Below are positions 1 to 7,327 of a stretch of 10,958 nt of DNA, piece after piece. Source of the stretch: an uncultured bacterium. GTDB taxonomy: Bacteria; Cloacimonadota; Cloacimonadia; Cloacimonadales; Cloacimonadaceae. The notes beneath the pieces are model-generated. The model made no database searches, was not told the origin of the DNA, and saw only the letters and a program-made list of their open reading frames with translations. A program made the translations under genes and the position numbers. The DNA lies in assembly GCA_937924555.1 (NCBI GenBank), contig CALDSN010000115.1, positions 1 to 10,958 of the forward strand, given 5' to 3'. Position 1 is the stretch's first letter; every line of letters begins with the position of its first letter.

Positions 1-255
1 TTCGCTTTTAAGGATATGGTTGACGAAGTCCGAATCTTCCAATTCGGTAAGTATGCGTTTCGCTTCAAGCTCGTGTTCTGCTGAGACCTGGAGTTCTATC
101 ATATACATATCCCCAGCAATGGATGAATACATGGACATCATCCGTTCATTAAGCAACACCACTTCAAACCCTAAATCCTCAAGCAAACTTTTAGCAATCC
201 CTGCTTCAAAGGGATTGGTATAATTGGCTATAGTCACCATTGTCTCATTATCCAT
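1..255 (-). CDS. DUF2007-type small protein, C-terminus beyond the window
   Basis: The frame is open from the ATG at 253-255 to the window edge, giving 85 codons with no stop, so the gene continues to the left. The start is supported by GGAGG at 261-265, five bases upstream of the ATG. The protein begins MDNETMVTIANYTNPFEAGI. The order V-T-I-A-x-Y-x-N-P-x-E-A-x-I-A-K-S-L-L-E, then L-G-F-E-V, then a later I-E-L-Q-V followed by an E-A-K-R-I-L helix, is the pattern of DUF2007, also named 'putative signal transducing protein'. No enzymatic function is established for that family; the fold resembles small ferredoxin-like regulatory domains. No signal peptide or membrane segment is visible in this part. 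It lies 93 nt downstream of the oxidoreductase operon, on the same strand and behind a hairpin, so it may be transcribed by read-through or from its own promoter. The family call is good; the biological role is unknown. Confidence 0.78.
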   Translation of the reverse strand, partial: MDNETMVTIANYTNPFEAGIAKSLLEDLGFEVVLLNERMMSMYSSIAGDMYMIELQVSAEHELEAKRILTELEDSDFVNHILKSE

Positions 256-295
256 GTTATCCTCCATGTATGTGAGTTATGCATCAGTTTAAACA

Positions 296-332
296 AAGAG
301 CTTCAAAGGCGACAAGCACCTCCAAAGCTCTT
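296..332 (-). terminator. Probable terminator of the 2-oxoacid oxidoreductase operon
   Basis: An 8-bp stem (AAGAGCTT at 296-303 with AAGCTCTT at 325-332) is followed by a symmetric 3-nt internal loop and a 3-bp inner stem (307-309 with 319-321). The loop is 310-318. On the minus strand it lies 16 nt after the gamma-subunit stop codon and is followed by TGTTTAAAC, a weak T-rich tail. It fits an imperfect intrinsic terminator between the operon and the DUF2007 gene, although the short tail suggests incomplete termination. Confidence 0.5.
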
Positions 333-348
333 ATTCATTATCAACTAC

Positions 349-888
349 TTATTGTCTGCCGATTTCCATTCCGCGTTTAATGGCGATAAGGTTTTTCTCT
401 AGCAGTTCTGGGTTCTTAGCTTTCATGAACGAGCTTAAGTCCTCTTCCATGGTTTCATACTTAATCAACCCGGTTTTACCAATGATGATACCAATGGCTA
501 TCATGTTTAACACAAGAGGGCTTCCAATCTCAGCAGCTATATCGCTCATCGGTGCAGAGATGATTTGAATATCAGTTCTGGTACAACCGTGAGGACACAT
601 GTTTGAGTTCATGACCAGTACACCATTGGTTCGGACACTTTCGCCAAACTTGGTGATAGACGGCTGGTTTAATGCAACCAATATATCCGGATAACTAACA
701 ATGGGGGAGGCGATGGGTTCATCTGCCACAACGGTGGAAACATTAGCAGTACCACCACGCATCTCAGGACCATAAGAAGGTAACCAAGAAACATTCTTGC
801 CCTCTTTCATTCCGGCCTTGGCGATGAACTTGCCAATAGTAAGGACACCCTGTCCGCCAAATCCTGCACAAATCAATTCAGTCTTCAT
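349..888 (-). CDS. 2-oxoacid:ferredoxin oxidoreductase, gamma subunit
   Basis: This 179-residue protein is the small gamma domain of the pyruvate/2-oxoglutarate/branched-chain 2-oxoacid:ferredoxin oxidoreductase superfamily. In such complexes this domain helps to form the CoA and substrate site. It begins with the characteristic glycine-rich G-F-G-G-Q-G-V (residues 9-15). It continues with W-L-P-S-Y-G-P-E-M-R-G-G-T-A and a D-I-L-V-A-L-N-Q-P segment, both typical of the family, and the length is normal for a stand-alone gamma subunit. It is the last gene of a four-gene operon. Its ATG (886-888) shares one base with the beta-subunit stop codon (TAATG), so translation is probably coupled. A hairpin follows. 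Domain evidence is strong. Substrate class cannot be read from this subunit alone, so names such as KorC, VorC or PorG are all possible. Confidence 0.93.
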   Translation of the reverse strand: MKTELICAGFGGQGVLTIGKFIAKAGMKEGKNVSWLPSYGPEMRGGTANVSTVVADEPIASPIVSYPDILVALNQPSITKFGESVRTNGVLVMNSNMCPHGCTRTDIQIISAPMSDIAAEIGSPLVLNMIAIGIIIGKTGLIKYETMEEDLSSFMKAKNPELLEKNLIAIKRGMEIGRQ

Positions 889-1637
889 TATTCCACTCCC
901 TCGCCTTTATCACGCAGGCAGCCGACTTTAAAGAAGGGCAGCATATTCTCTTTTGCCCAATCGCGACTCTTTATGGGATCGATACCCCAGTTTGTGGGGC
1001 AAGTGCTGATGAGTTCCACGAAAGTGAAGCCACGACCTTCTTTGTTATATTGAATCGCTTTACTTACAGCTTTCTTTGCTTTTAAAATATCTGCAGGAGT
1101 AAGCAAAGATACTCTTTCGATATAGTATGGTGCAATTAGGGTCGCAAGAAGCTCACTAACCCTGATGGGAAAGCCAATATCATCGGTATTCCTTCCATAG
1201 GGACTGGTGGTGGTCTTCATGTTGGGAAGGGTTGTGGGTGCCATCTGTCCGCCGGTCATGCCATATATAGCATTGTTCACAAAGAACACGCTGATATGTT
1301 CACCCCGATTGGCAGCATGAACTATCTCTGCTGTTCCGATTGCGGCAAGGTCTCCATCACCCTGATATGTGAAAACATGCATATCCGGACGGGCACGCTT
1401 CATACCAGTTGCCACAGCAGGGGCACGACCGTGCGCTGCCTGAGCCATGTCAAAATTGAAGAACTTATAAGCGAACACAGAGCAGCCCACGGGAGCTACT
1501 CCGGTCATTTGATTTGTCAAACCGAATTCTTCCACTGCTTCGGCGATTAAACGATGTGCCACTCCATGCAGGCAGCCGGGGCAGTAAGTAAAGGGGGTTT
1601 TCGTAAGTGATTCTGAGCGCTTTGCGATTATTTCCAT
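888..1637 (-). CDS. 2-oxoacid:ferredoxin oxidoreductase, beta (TPP-binding) subunit
   Basis: This 249-residue subunit binds thiamine pyrophosphate and carries out the decarboxylating half of 2-oxoacid oxidation to acyl-CoA. Visible motifs are C-P-G-C (residues 19-22) near the N-terminus and the TPP signature, with G-D-G-D at 93-96 and N-N at 121-122 followed by A-I-Y-G-M-T-G-G-Q. M-A-P-T-T follows at 132-136. No separate Fe-S ferredoxin domain is present, as expected when that function sits on the small delta protein encoded upstream. The start is supported by AAGGAGG on the minus strand just upstream of the ATG at 1637; the gap to the alpha-subunit stop is 11 nt. The G-M-T-G-G-Q-M-A-P form is common in branched-chain 2-oxoacid and 2-oxoglutarate enzymes as well as pyruvate enzymes, so substrate remains open. 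The family assignment is secure. Confidence 0.94.
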   Translation of the reverse strand: MEIIAKRSESLTKTPFTYCPGCLHGVAHRLIAEAVEEFGLTNQMTGVAPVGCSVFAYKFFNFDMAQAAHGRAPAVATGMKRARPDMHVFTYQGDGDLAAIGTAEIVHAANRGEHISVFFVNNAIYGMTGGQMAPTTLPNMKTTTSPYGRNTDDIGFPIRVSELLATLIAPYYIERVSLLTPADILKAKKAVSKAIQYNKEGRGFTFVELISTCPTNWGIDPIKSRDWAKENMLPFFKVGCLRDKGEGVE

Positions 1638-1648
1638 TTCTTTCCTCC

Positions 1649-2731
1649 TTACTTAAAACAAGCTTCCAGCTTGGCTTTAATCTCTGCGGGTGTAAACACT
1701 ATCCCGCCTACCTTGCCCCAGAAATCAACCGGGACTTTGCCATTAACGGCAATTTTCACATCATCCAGCATTTGGCCGGTATTGAGCTCGAACACATAAA
1801 CTTGCTTGACTTTCTTTCCCAATGCCTGTTTAACAGCTTCATAGGGATAGGGCCAGACAGTGATGGGACGGATTAATCCAACACTTTTACCTTCTGCTTT
1901 TAGTTCGTTTATGGCGGATTTTACAATACGGCTTGATGTTCCCCAAGCTACCACCAACACTTCGTTGTCGTCTGACAGGTTGTAGCTTTCAAAGCGGGTT
2001 TCCTTTTCTTCTATAACTGCATACTTGGCATAGAGTTCATTCACATGCTTTTCCAGCACTAAGGGGTCAATTTCCAATGAGTTAATCTCATGGTGATGTT
2101 TTTTTTCTCCATCCTCATTGGGGCAAACGCACCAAGAGGTGTGCTGGTTGCCAAGTTCGTCAATCTCTTCCTGGGTTTTGGGTGTTTTGAATTCCACAGG
2201 CTCCATCATTTGTCCCAACATTCCATCGGCAAGGATCATAACAGGAGTGCGGTATTTATCGGCAAGCTCGAATGCTTCGCTTGCCATATCGGCAAATTCT
2301 TGCACTGAATTGGGTGCCAATACTATTGTGCGATAATCACCATGCCCACCACCTTTAGTAGCTTGGAAGTAATCACCTTGAGCAGGTTGGATATCGCCAA
2401 GTCCGGGACCGCCCCGCTGAACATTCACAATCACGCAGGGAAGTTCGGCACCGGCGATGTAGGAAACGCCTTCCATCTTAAGAGAGATTCCGGGAGAGGA
2501 GGAAGAGGTCATAACTCTTTTCCCGCATCCGGCAGCGCCATATACCATATTGATGGCAGCCACTTCGCTTTCTGCTTGCAGGAATGTTCCCCCAACCTTG
2601 GGCATCATCTTTGCCATATATTCAATCAGTTCACTTTGGGGAGTGATGGGGTAGGCAAAGTACAATCTGCACCCGGAACGAATGGCAGCTTCTGCAACTG
2701 CTTCATTACCTTTCATTAGTATCTTAGCCAT
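1649..2731 (-). CDS. vorB: 2-oxoacid:ferredoxin oxidoreductase, alpha subunit (VorB type)
   Basis: This 360-residue alpha subunit contains the pyrimidine-binding fold of the TPP site and a C-terminal transketolase-like domain. Residues 27-34 read Y-P-I-T-P-Q-S-E, the family signature. Further on are Q-A-E-S-E-V-A-A-I-N, G-G-P-G-L-G-D-I-Q-P-A-Q-G-D and, near the C-terminus, G-L-I-R-P-I-T-V-W-P. This layout matches proteins usually annotated as 3-methyl-2-oxobutanoate (2-ketoisovalerate) ferredoxin oxidoreductase VorB; 2-oxoglutarate oxidoreductase KorA is the close alternative. An upstream in-frame ATG at 2764 was rejected. The chosen ATG at 2731 follows GAGGAAAG, gives the conserved M-A-K-I-L-M-K-G-N-E-A start and leaves a 7-nt gap to the ferredoxin gene, whereas the longer form would overlap it by 26 nt. 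The likely role is oxidation of branched-chain or related 2-oxoacids from amino-acid breakdown, passing electrons to ferredoxin. Confidence 0.88.
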   Translation of the reverse strand: MAKILMKGNEAVAEAAIRSGCRLYFAYPITPQSELIEYMAKMMPKVGGTFLQAESEVAAINMVYGAAGCGKRVMTSSSSPGISLKMEGVSYIAGAELPCVIVNVQRGGPGLGDIQPAQGDYFQATKGGGHGDYRTIVLAPNSVQEFADMASEAFELADKYRTPVMILADGMLGQMMEPVEFKTPKTQEEIDELGNQHTSWCVCPNEDGEKKHHHEINSLEIDPLVLEKHVNELYAKYAVIEEKETRFESYNLSDDNEVLVVAWGTSSRIVKSAINELKAEGKSVGLIRPITVWPYPYEAVKQALGKKVKQVYVFELNTGQMLDDVKIAVNGKVPVDFWGKVGGIVFTPAEIKAKLEACFK

Positions 2732-2738
2732 TCTTTCC

Positions 2739-2942
2739 TCACTTCTCGATGGTAATCGCCACATCAGGGCAGGTTACATAACACATTTTGCAGGCGATGC
2801 ATTTATCCTGCTCGAAACATTCGGCATAATTGTAGCCTTTGGCATTGATGTTCTCCGAGAAGCGTATAATCTTCTTCGGACACGCAGCAATACAAAGACC
2901 ACAGCCTTTACAATAGTTTGGGTCAACCGTCATTCTGGGCAT
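2739..2942 (-). CDS. 2[4Fe-4S] ferredoxin-like delta subunit of 2-oxoacid oxidoreductase
   Basis: A 67-residue protein with two complete 4Fe-4S cluster motifs: C11-x2-C14-x2-C17-x3-C21-P and C48-x2-C51-x2-C54-x3-C58-P. It is the electron-exit subunit that links the TPP-containing subunits to free ferredoxin. It is the first gene of the operon (delta-alpha-beta-gamma), an order common for Vor/Kor complexes in anaerobes. The start is supported by AAGGAG seven bases upstream of the ATG at 2942; M4 is a possible later start but lacks such a site. An extra cysteine (C42) sits between the motifs and is not part of a standard cluster pattern. Confidence is high for the fold and, from context, for its role in this complex. 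Confidence 0.93.
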   Translation of the reverse strand: MPRMTVDPNYCKGCGLCIAACPKKIIRFSENINAKGYNYAECFEQDKCIACKMCYVTCPDVAITIEK

Positions 2943-2979
2943 GGTTGCACTCCTTATTTCGTTGTTTTTCGACTAATGT

Positions 2980-3010
2980 GATAAAGCTTTTTCGCTTGCT
3001 ATTCTGTCAA
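2980..3010 (-). promoter_or_regulatory. Candidate promoter of the oxidoreductase operon
   Basis: On the minus strand a perfect TTGACA (3005-3010) is followed after 19 nt by TTTATC (2980-2985), 37 nt upstream of the ferredoxin start codon. The -35 match is perfect, but the spacing is long and the -10 is poor, so this is only a candidate. The rest of the divergent region shows no clear operator. Confidence 0.3.
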
Positions 3011-3076
3011 ACAATTTCTTGATCTCAGGCTAAGAATCTACTTTGGCTTCTCACTCCTCAGGGGTTGCGATTATTC

Positions 3077-3105
3077 TTGACGGGAATATCATGGTTGGCT
3101 ATTAG
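3077..3105 (+). promoter_or_regulatory. Candidate sigma70-type promoter of the MutL-family gene
   Basis: TTGACG (3077-3082) and TATTAG (3100-3105) are separated by exactly 17 nt, and the -10 lies 34 nt before the ATG at 3140, which predicts a leader of about 28 nt. The two boxes match the consensus at 5 of 6 and 4 of 6 positions. The promoter would fire away from the oxidoreductase operon, making 2943-3139 a divergent promoter region. Confidence 0.5.
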
Positions 3106-3139
3106 GTAAATATCAACATCGCAAAGGCAGGTTCATATT

Positions 3140-6040
3140 ATGGAATCAACCAAGAACTATTTTCTTATCACCGATGTAGGCAGCACAACAACGAAAGCCA
3201 TTCTTGTTTCCAACCAATCCGAAAGTCCCAAGATTGTTGGCATATGCCATGCGGATACAACTGTGGAAGCTCCCTATAATGATGTTCGTTTCGGAGTTGT
3301 GAAAGCAATCCGGAAGCTTCAAGATAAAAGCGGGATAACCTTGCTGGAAAGCAACCTTGAGGATAAACAGCTTGCTTTTGCGGAAGGAGTACGTTATCTC
3401 ACCACTAGCAGTGCCGGTGGTGGCTTACAAATCTTGGTGATTGGGTTGACTCTTTTCGACAGTGCTTCCAGTGCCAAGCGTGCAGCTTATGGAGCAGGTG
3501 GGGTTATTCTGGATGTTTTCGCCATCGATGATAAAAGAAAAGCTTCCGAGCAAATGCTTGCCATGCGCAATCTTCACCCGGATATGATATTGTTATGTGG
3601 TGGAACAGATGGTGGTGCCTTGTCTGGTGTGTTGAGGCTCGCAGAAATTCTTAGAATCGCCAAGCCCATTCCCAAGTTTGCCACAGAGGTTCGCATCCCC
3701 ACCATCTTTGCAGGTAACAGCGATGCCGCACCTATGGTTAAAAAAATGATATCTGCTGATTTTGACCTCTGCATCCTGCCCAACCTTCGTCCTCAGATGG
3801 ATGTGGAAAACCTGAAGCCTACTCAGGATATGATTCAAAAGCTCTTTATGGAGAACGTGATGGAGCGCGCACCCGGATATGCTGAGCTGAAAAAGAAAGT
3901 CAGTTCAGATATTATCCCCACTCCCATGGGTGTGCTAAAGAGCTTGGTTACTGCTACTAAGGATGACAAGCGTAACTTCTTTGCGTTCGATATCGGTGGC
4001 GCAACAACGGATGTATTCTCATATATCAACAATCACTTCCAGCGCACGGTTAGCGCAAACCTAGGCATGAGTTACAGCGCACTCAATGTTCTTGCCGAGT
4101 CCGGCTTGGAGGTGTTTATTGACCAATTGTCACCCAATTTCAGCGAGGCGGATATCCGTAACTACATAGGCAATAAAACCCTGTATCCCACCTACAACCC
4201 ACAGAACATCAAAGAACTACGTATCGAGCATGTGCTTGCCAAACAGGCAATCGGTAAAGCTTTGTTGCAGCATCAGGAGATGCACTTCAACACCAATAAA
4301 ATGGGTTATCTCGATACCATCAAAAAGGGTGAGCGCGATGCCTATGAAGATAAGTTCGAATATCAGCATCAAGAACAGAAGTATTACTTTTATCCCAGCG
4401 AAATTGATGTCCTGATCGGTGCCGGAGGGGTATTTGCCCATGCCGCAAACCGCAACCAGTGCATCATGATGTTGATAGATTCCTTTGATGCCCATGGCTT
4501 CACCGAGTTATGGCTGGATAAGGATTTCATCACTCCGCATCTGGGAGTTCTCAGCGACACAGCTCCGGAGCTGAGCAAGTCCTTGCTAAACAGTGCATGT
4601 ATGGAGCGTTTAGCCTTGCATATCCGTCCATATTATCCCGTAAAAGCCAAGAAGGATGTTATGGAGATTGTATATGAGGATAGCGGGAAGCAAGTTAAGC
4701 AAAGCATTGCTCCAGATACATTCCTAACCATACCAGCCCAGAAAGGGCGAAAGCTGCGCATCACTCCCTTGAACAAATGTCTCATGGGGCACAGTTGTGA
4801 ACCGCAGGATATAGAGACTGACCTGATGGTGATAATCGATACCCGCATCAGCACTGCTATCTTCAGGGCTGATGTGGAGCAGATTCTAGGCTTATACAAT
4901 GCCAACGAATACATTCCGGATAGCGATAACCGCCAGGAAAATGACACGGAGCCTGTAAATGCTTCGTTCAGTAAAGTTGTGTCACTTCCTTATAAGGGCG
5001 AGATTACCCGCATGCAGGGTGACAAAGTAACTCCCGATGATGTGGTGGCGATTAACCAATATAATCCCCCCAGACTTTACATTGTAAGCGCATTTGGTGA
5101 CATTAAGAATGTCAGTGAACAGCTTATCCGCGAGTCTCTCACTGTGCAAGCCGGGGAGATAGTTGAGTATGACTCACTCTTACGCAGGATTGCCCCTCAA
5201 CATAAGATTCCGCATGTCTTTCCCGATTTTCGTAGTCCAGTGCGGGGAAAGATAGAGTTTATAGATTTCAAGAGTGGTATTATCGTGCTCTCCGAAATTC
5301 AAGATTACAGCAAAACTCCCGTGCATGTCAACCTTGCAGAAAAGCTATCTTTACCTCCCAAAAAAGCGATGCGCTATCTATGCAAAAAGCTTGGTGATTT
5401 TGTTTACCAGGGTGACCTCTTGGCGCAAAGACTGGAAGCCGGTACAGGTGCTCCCCCTGCTTTTGTGCGAGTCCCATCCACCGGTCAGATAACAGCCGTT
5501 GATGCCAAAACAGCCATCGTTACCATTCAATACAGAATACAGGCACAGGAGTATTTAGCGGATGTTAATGGAGTTGTGGAAGCAGTGGAGAACGACACGG
5601 CAATCGTGATCTCATACCAAGGTGTTAAGCTTGAAGGAAAGCTGGGCATAGGCAAGAGAGTTCACGGAAACCTGTTTTATGCCGATTCTCCTGCGGAACT
5701 TGCCGGCATGCCTATGCAGGATAAGATTGTGTGCGCAAACTTCGCAGTGGACACCAATATGCTTAACTTACTGGTTTCCAAAGGTGCACGTGGACTTGTG
5801 TGTCCGGGGATAGACCAGAAGGACTTGGTGGCTTATTATGGCACAGAATTGGGGGTGATTAATACCGGTAACGAGAATCTTCCTCTGTGTTTGATTATTA
5901 CCGGAGCATTTGGTGCATCTCGCTTTAGTGCTTCGTTTACTGCCGCATTATCTCGCCAAGCAGGAGCTATGTGCTATCTTGAACCGCATACCAGAATTCG
6001 TGCAGGTGTGGCCAGACCATTTATCTGTTTCAGTAAGTGA
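3140..6040 (+). CDS. MutL/GlmL-family protein with large beta-rich C-terminal extension
   Basis: This 966-residue protein starts with an ASKHA-type ATPase fold of the MutL/GlmL family, which is associated with adenosylcobalamin-dependent glutamate mutase and amino-acid aminomutase loci and probably acts as a chaperone or reactivase. Visible phosphate-binding elements are D12-V-G-S-T-T-T-K19, G154-G-T-D-G-G159 and D284-I-G-G-A-T-T-D291. Residues to about 600 follow the MutL pattern through a conserved L-G-V-L-S segment and a following beta-rich region. GlmL is usually about 460 residues, so this protein is roughly twice as long. The extra part (about 605-966) contains repeated P-x-x-G-x-I/V motifs (G703, G782 and G811, each followed ten residues later by a small residue and a hydrophobic strand), then L-G-I-G-K-R-V-H-G and a C-terminal R-I-R-A-G-V-A-R-P. 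This looks like tandem barrel-sandwich modules plus one more domain. No signal peptide or membrane segment is seen. The ribosome site (AGGCAGG, 3125-3131) is weak. No mutase gene is nearby, so the partner is unknown. Confidence 0.82.
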   Translation: MESTKNYFLITDVGSTTTKAILVSNQSESPKIVGICHADTTVEAPYNDVRFGVVKAIRKLQDKSGITLLESNLEDKQLAFAEGVRYLTTSSAGGGLQILVIGLTLFDSASSAKRAAYGAGGVILDVFAIDDKRKASEQMLAMRNLHPDMILLCGGTDGGALSGVLRLAEILRIAKPIPKFATEVRIPTIFAGNSDAAPMVKKMISADFDLCILPNLRPQMDVENLKPTQDMIQKLFMENVMERAPGYAELKKKVSSDIIPTPMGVLKSLVTATKDDKRNFFAFDIGGATTDVFSYINNHFQRTVSANLGMSYSALNVLAESGLEVFIDQLSPNFSEADIRNYIGNKTLYPTYNPQNIKELRIEHVLAKQAIGKALLQHQEMHFNTNKMGYLDTIKKGERDAYEDKFEYQHQEQKYYFYPSEIDVLIGAGGVFAHAANRNQCIMMLIDSFDAHGFTELWLDKDFITPHLGVLSDTAPELSKSLLNSACMERLALHIRPYYPVKAKKDVMEIVYEDSGKQVKQSIAPDTFLTIPAQKGRKLRITPLNKCLMGHSCEPQDIETDLMVIIDTRISTAIFRADVEQILGLYNANEYIPDSDNRQENDTEPVNASFSKVVSLPYKGEITRMQGDKVTPDDVVAINQYNPPRLYIVSAFGDIKNVSEQLIRESLTVQAGEIVEYDSLLRRIAPQHKIPHVFPDFRSPVRGKIEFIDFKSGIIVLSEIQDYSKTPVHVNLAEKLSLPPKKAMRYLCKKLGDFVYQGDLLAQRLEAGTGAPPAFVRVPSTGQITAVDAKTAIVTIQYRIQAQEYLADVNGVVEAVENDTAIVISYQGVKLEGKLGIGKRVHGNLFYADSPAELAGMPMQDKIVCANFAVDTNMLNLLVSKGARGLVCPGIDQKDLVAYYGTELGVINTGNENLPLCLIITGAFGASRFSASFTAALSRQAGAMCYLEPHTRIRAGVARPFICFSK

Positions 6041-6075
6041 AATCCCCTATCTCGGTAATAGCTTGCTTATTGGGT

Positions 6076-6140
6076 TACGGTAGAGATGCGGTTGCGCCTC
6101 CCAGCAAAGTACTGGGTATTGCAACCGCATCTCAACCGTA
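6076..6140. repeat. Long imperfect inverted repeat (nested hairpin)
   Basis: Two 20-nt arms, 6076-6095 and 6121-6140, pair at 19 of 20 positions; the core is GAGATGCGGTTGC / GCAACCGCATCTC. Inside the 25-nt loop a second stem forms (CCCAG 6100-6104 with CTGGG 6112-6116, 7-nt loop). It begins 36 nt after the MutL-family stop codon. There is no T-tract on either side, so it does not look like a standard intrinsic terminator. It could be a dispersed palindromic (REP-like) element, an mRNA 3'-end stabiliser or a factor-assisted terminator. Confidence 0.75.
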
Positions 6141-6232
6141 TATCAATAGGCAGGACATAAGAGAAATGGGAGCTTGACACAAAGATAGCGTAATAGATCT
6201 TGAGGCAAAATCAAGTTAGAACGGGTACAAAA

Positions 6233-7327
6233 ATGAAAGATAAAACAGTATTGGTGGGGCTAAGCGGTGGTGTGGATTCTGCCATGGCAGCTTTGTTGCT
6301 TTTGAAGCAAGGCTATAGAGTGATAGGGGTTACCATGTCCATTTGGGACAGCAGTATCCCGATAAGTGAATCCACAAAAAGCGGTTGCTTTGGTCCAGGA
6401 GAGGCAGAGGATATCGCCGCTGCGGCTGCCCTGAGCAAGAAACTTGGCATAGAGCACCATGTAATAACGCTTAAAGATGAGTATAAAGAGAATGTGCTCA
6501 GCTATTTTTGCAGCACCTATGCTGAAGGTAAAACCCCAAATCCCTGCCTGATGTGCAACCAACGCATGAAGTTTGGGTTGCTTCCTGCAAAAGCCAAAGA
6601 AGCTGGCATAGAGTTCGATTACTTCGCCACGGGACATTATGTGCGGATTAGTTACGATGCTGCTTCAAGCAGGTGGCAGCTCTTTAGGGCGAAGGATAGG
6701 GGTAAAGACCAATCATACTTCCTTTCCTTTTTAGCTCAGGAACAGCTTAAGAACTTGATATTTCCCTTGGGAGAGATGACCAAGCAAGAGATTAAGAACT
6801 TTGCCAGAGAAAACGGCTTCAGCGAATTGGCGGAAAAAAATGAGAGTCAAGATTTTCTTGAATCCGATGATATGAGTGTGCTCTTCGACCCTGCCACAAT
6901 CAAGGAAGGCGAAATTGTGGATGTAAACGGTAAGGTGTTGGGCAAGCACAGAGGAATAATTAACTACACTATTGGGCAGCGGAGAAACCTGGGAGTTGCG
7001 GGCTTTGCTGAGCCGCATTATGTGATAGCAATTGAGGGAGCTAAAAATAGAATAGTGTTGGGAACCAAGGAACATCTATTCAAGACAAAATGCCGTGCTA
7101 CTGGCGTAAACTGGCTGTCCATTGCCCCCATCGAGAAAGAAATCCAAGCTACAGCAAAGATACGGCTTCAACATGAAGCAGCAGCATGCAAAGCCAAGAT
7201 ATGTGAAGATGGAAGCCTCATGGTGGAGTTTGCCGAACCTCAGATGTCCATCACTCCCGGACAGGGGATTGTGTTCTACAGCGATGATCTGGTGCTTGCC
7301 GGTGGGATTATTGATACAATTGCTTGA
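6233..7327 (+). CDS. mnmA: tRNA-specific 2-thiouridylase MnmA, divergent active site
   Basis: MnmA adenylates U34 of certain tRNAs and inserts sulfur to make 2-thiouridine at the wobble position. The 364-residue length is normal. The PP-loop S11-G-G-V-D-S16 binds ATP. N103-P-C-L-M-C108 holds the first catalytic cysteine (C105) plus C108. The T-I-G-Q-R-R-N-L-G central-domain motif and the S-I-T-P-G-Q segment of the C-terminal barrel are present. At the place where most MnmA proteins have a second catalytic cysteine (E-S-Q-D-I-C-F or similar), this one reads E204-S-Q-D-F-L-E-S, so that cysteine is replaced by L209. There is a further cysteine in a G-C52-F-G-P-G-E-A-E-D-I segment. The ATG at 6233 gives the standard short N-terminus; an in-frame TTG at 6200 would add 11 unconserved residues. 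Shine-Dalgarno signal is poor. It is probably transcribed separately from the MutL-family gene, which ends 192 nt upstream. Confidence 0.92.
   Translation: MKDKTVLVGLSGGVDSAMAALLLLKQGYRVIGVTMSIWDSSIPISESTKSGCFGPGEAEDIAAAAALSKKLGIEHHVITLKDEYKENVLSYFCSTYAEGKTPNPCLMCNQRMKFGLLPAKAKEAGIEFDYFATGHYVRISYDAASSRWQLFRAKDRGKDQSYFLSFLAQEQLKNLIFPLGEMTKQEIKNFARENGFSELAEKNESQDFLESDDMSVLFDPATIKEGEIVDVNGKVLGKHRGIINYTIGQRRNLGVAGFAEPHYVIAIEGAKNRIVLGTKEHLFKTKCRATGVNWLSIAPIEKEIQATAKIRLQHEAAACKAKICEDGSLMVEFAEPQMSITPGQGIVFYSDDLVLAGGIIDTIA

Noticed and set aside
2732..2764. Longer alpha-subunit start (ATG at 2764, adding 11 residues).
   Set aside because: It would overlap the ferredoxin gene by 26 nt and lacks a ribosome site there; M-A-K-I-L-M-K at 2731 has GAGGAAAG and matches family N-termini.
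4217..4495. Minus-strand open frame of 92 codons inside the MutL-family gene.
   Set aside because: Antisense shadow with no recognisable domain or start signal.
6174..6179. Perfect TTGACA upstream of mnmA as a promoter.
   Set aside because: No acceptable -10 box at 15-19 nt; TAATAG at 6191 is only 11 nt away.
6200..6232. TTG start for mnmA adding 11 residues.
   Set aside because: MnmA proteins begin just before the PP-loop; the extra residues look unconserved and TTG is a rarer start.
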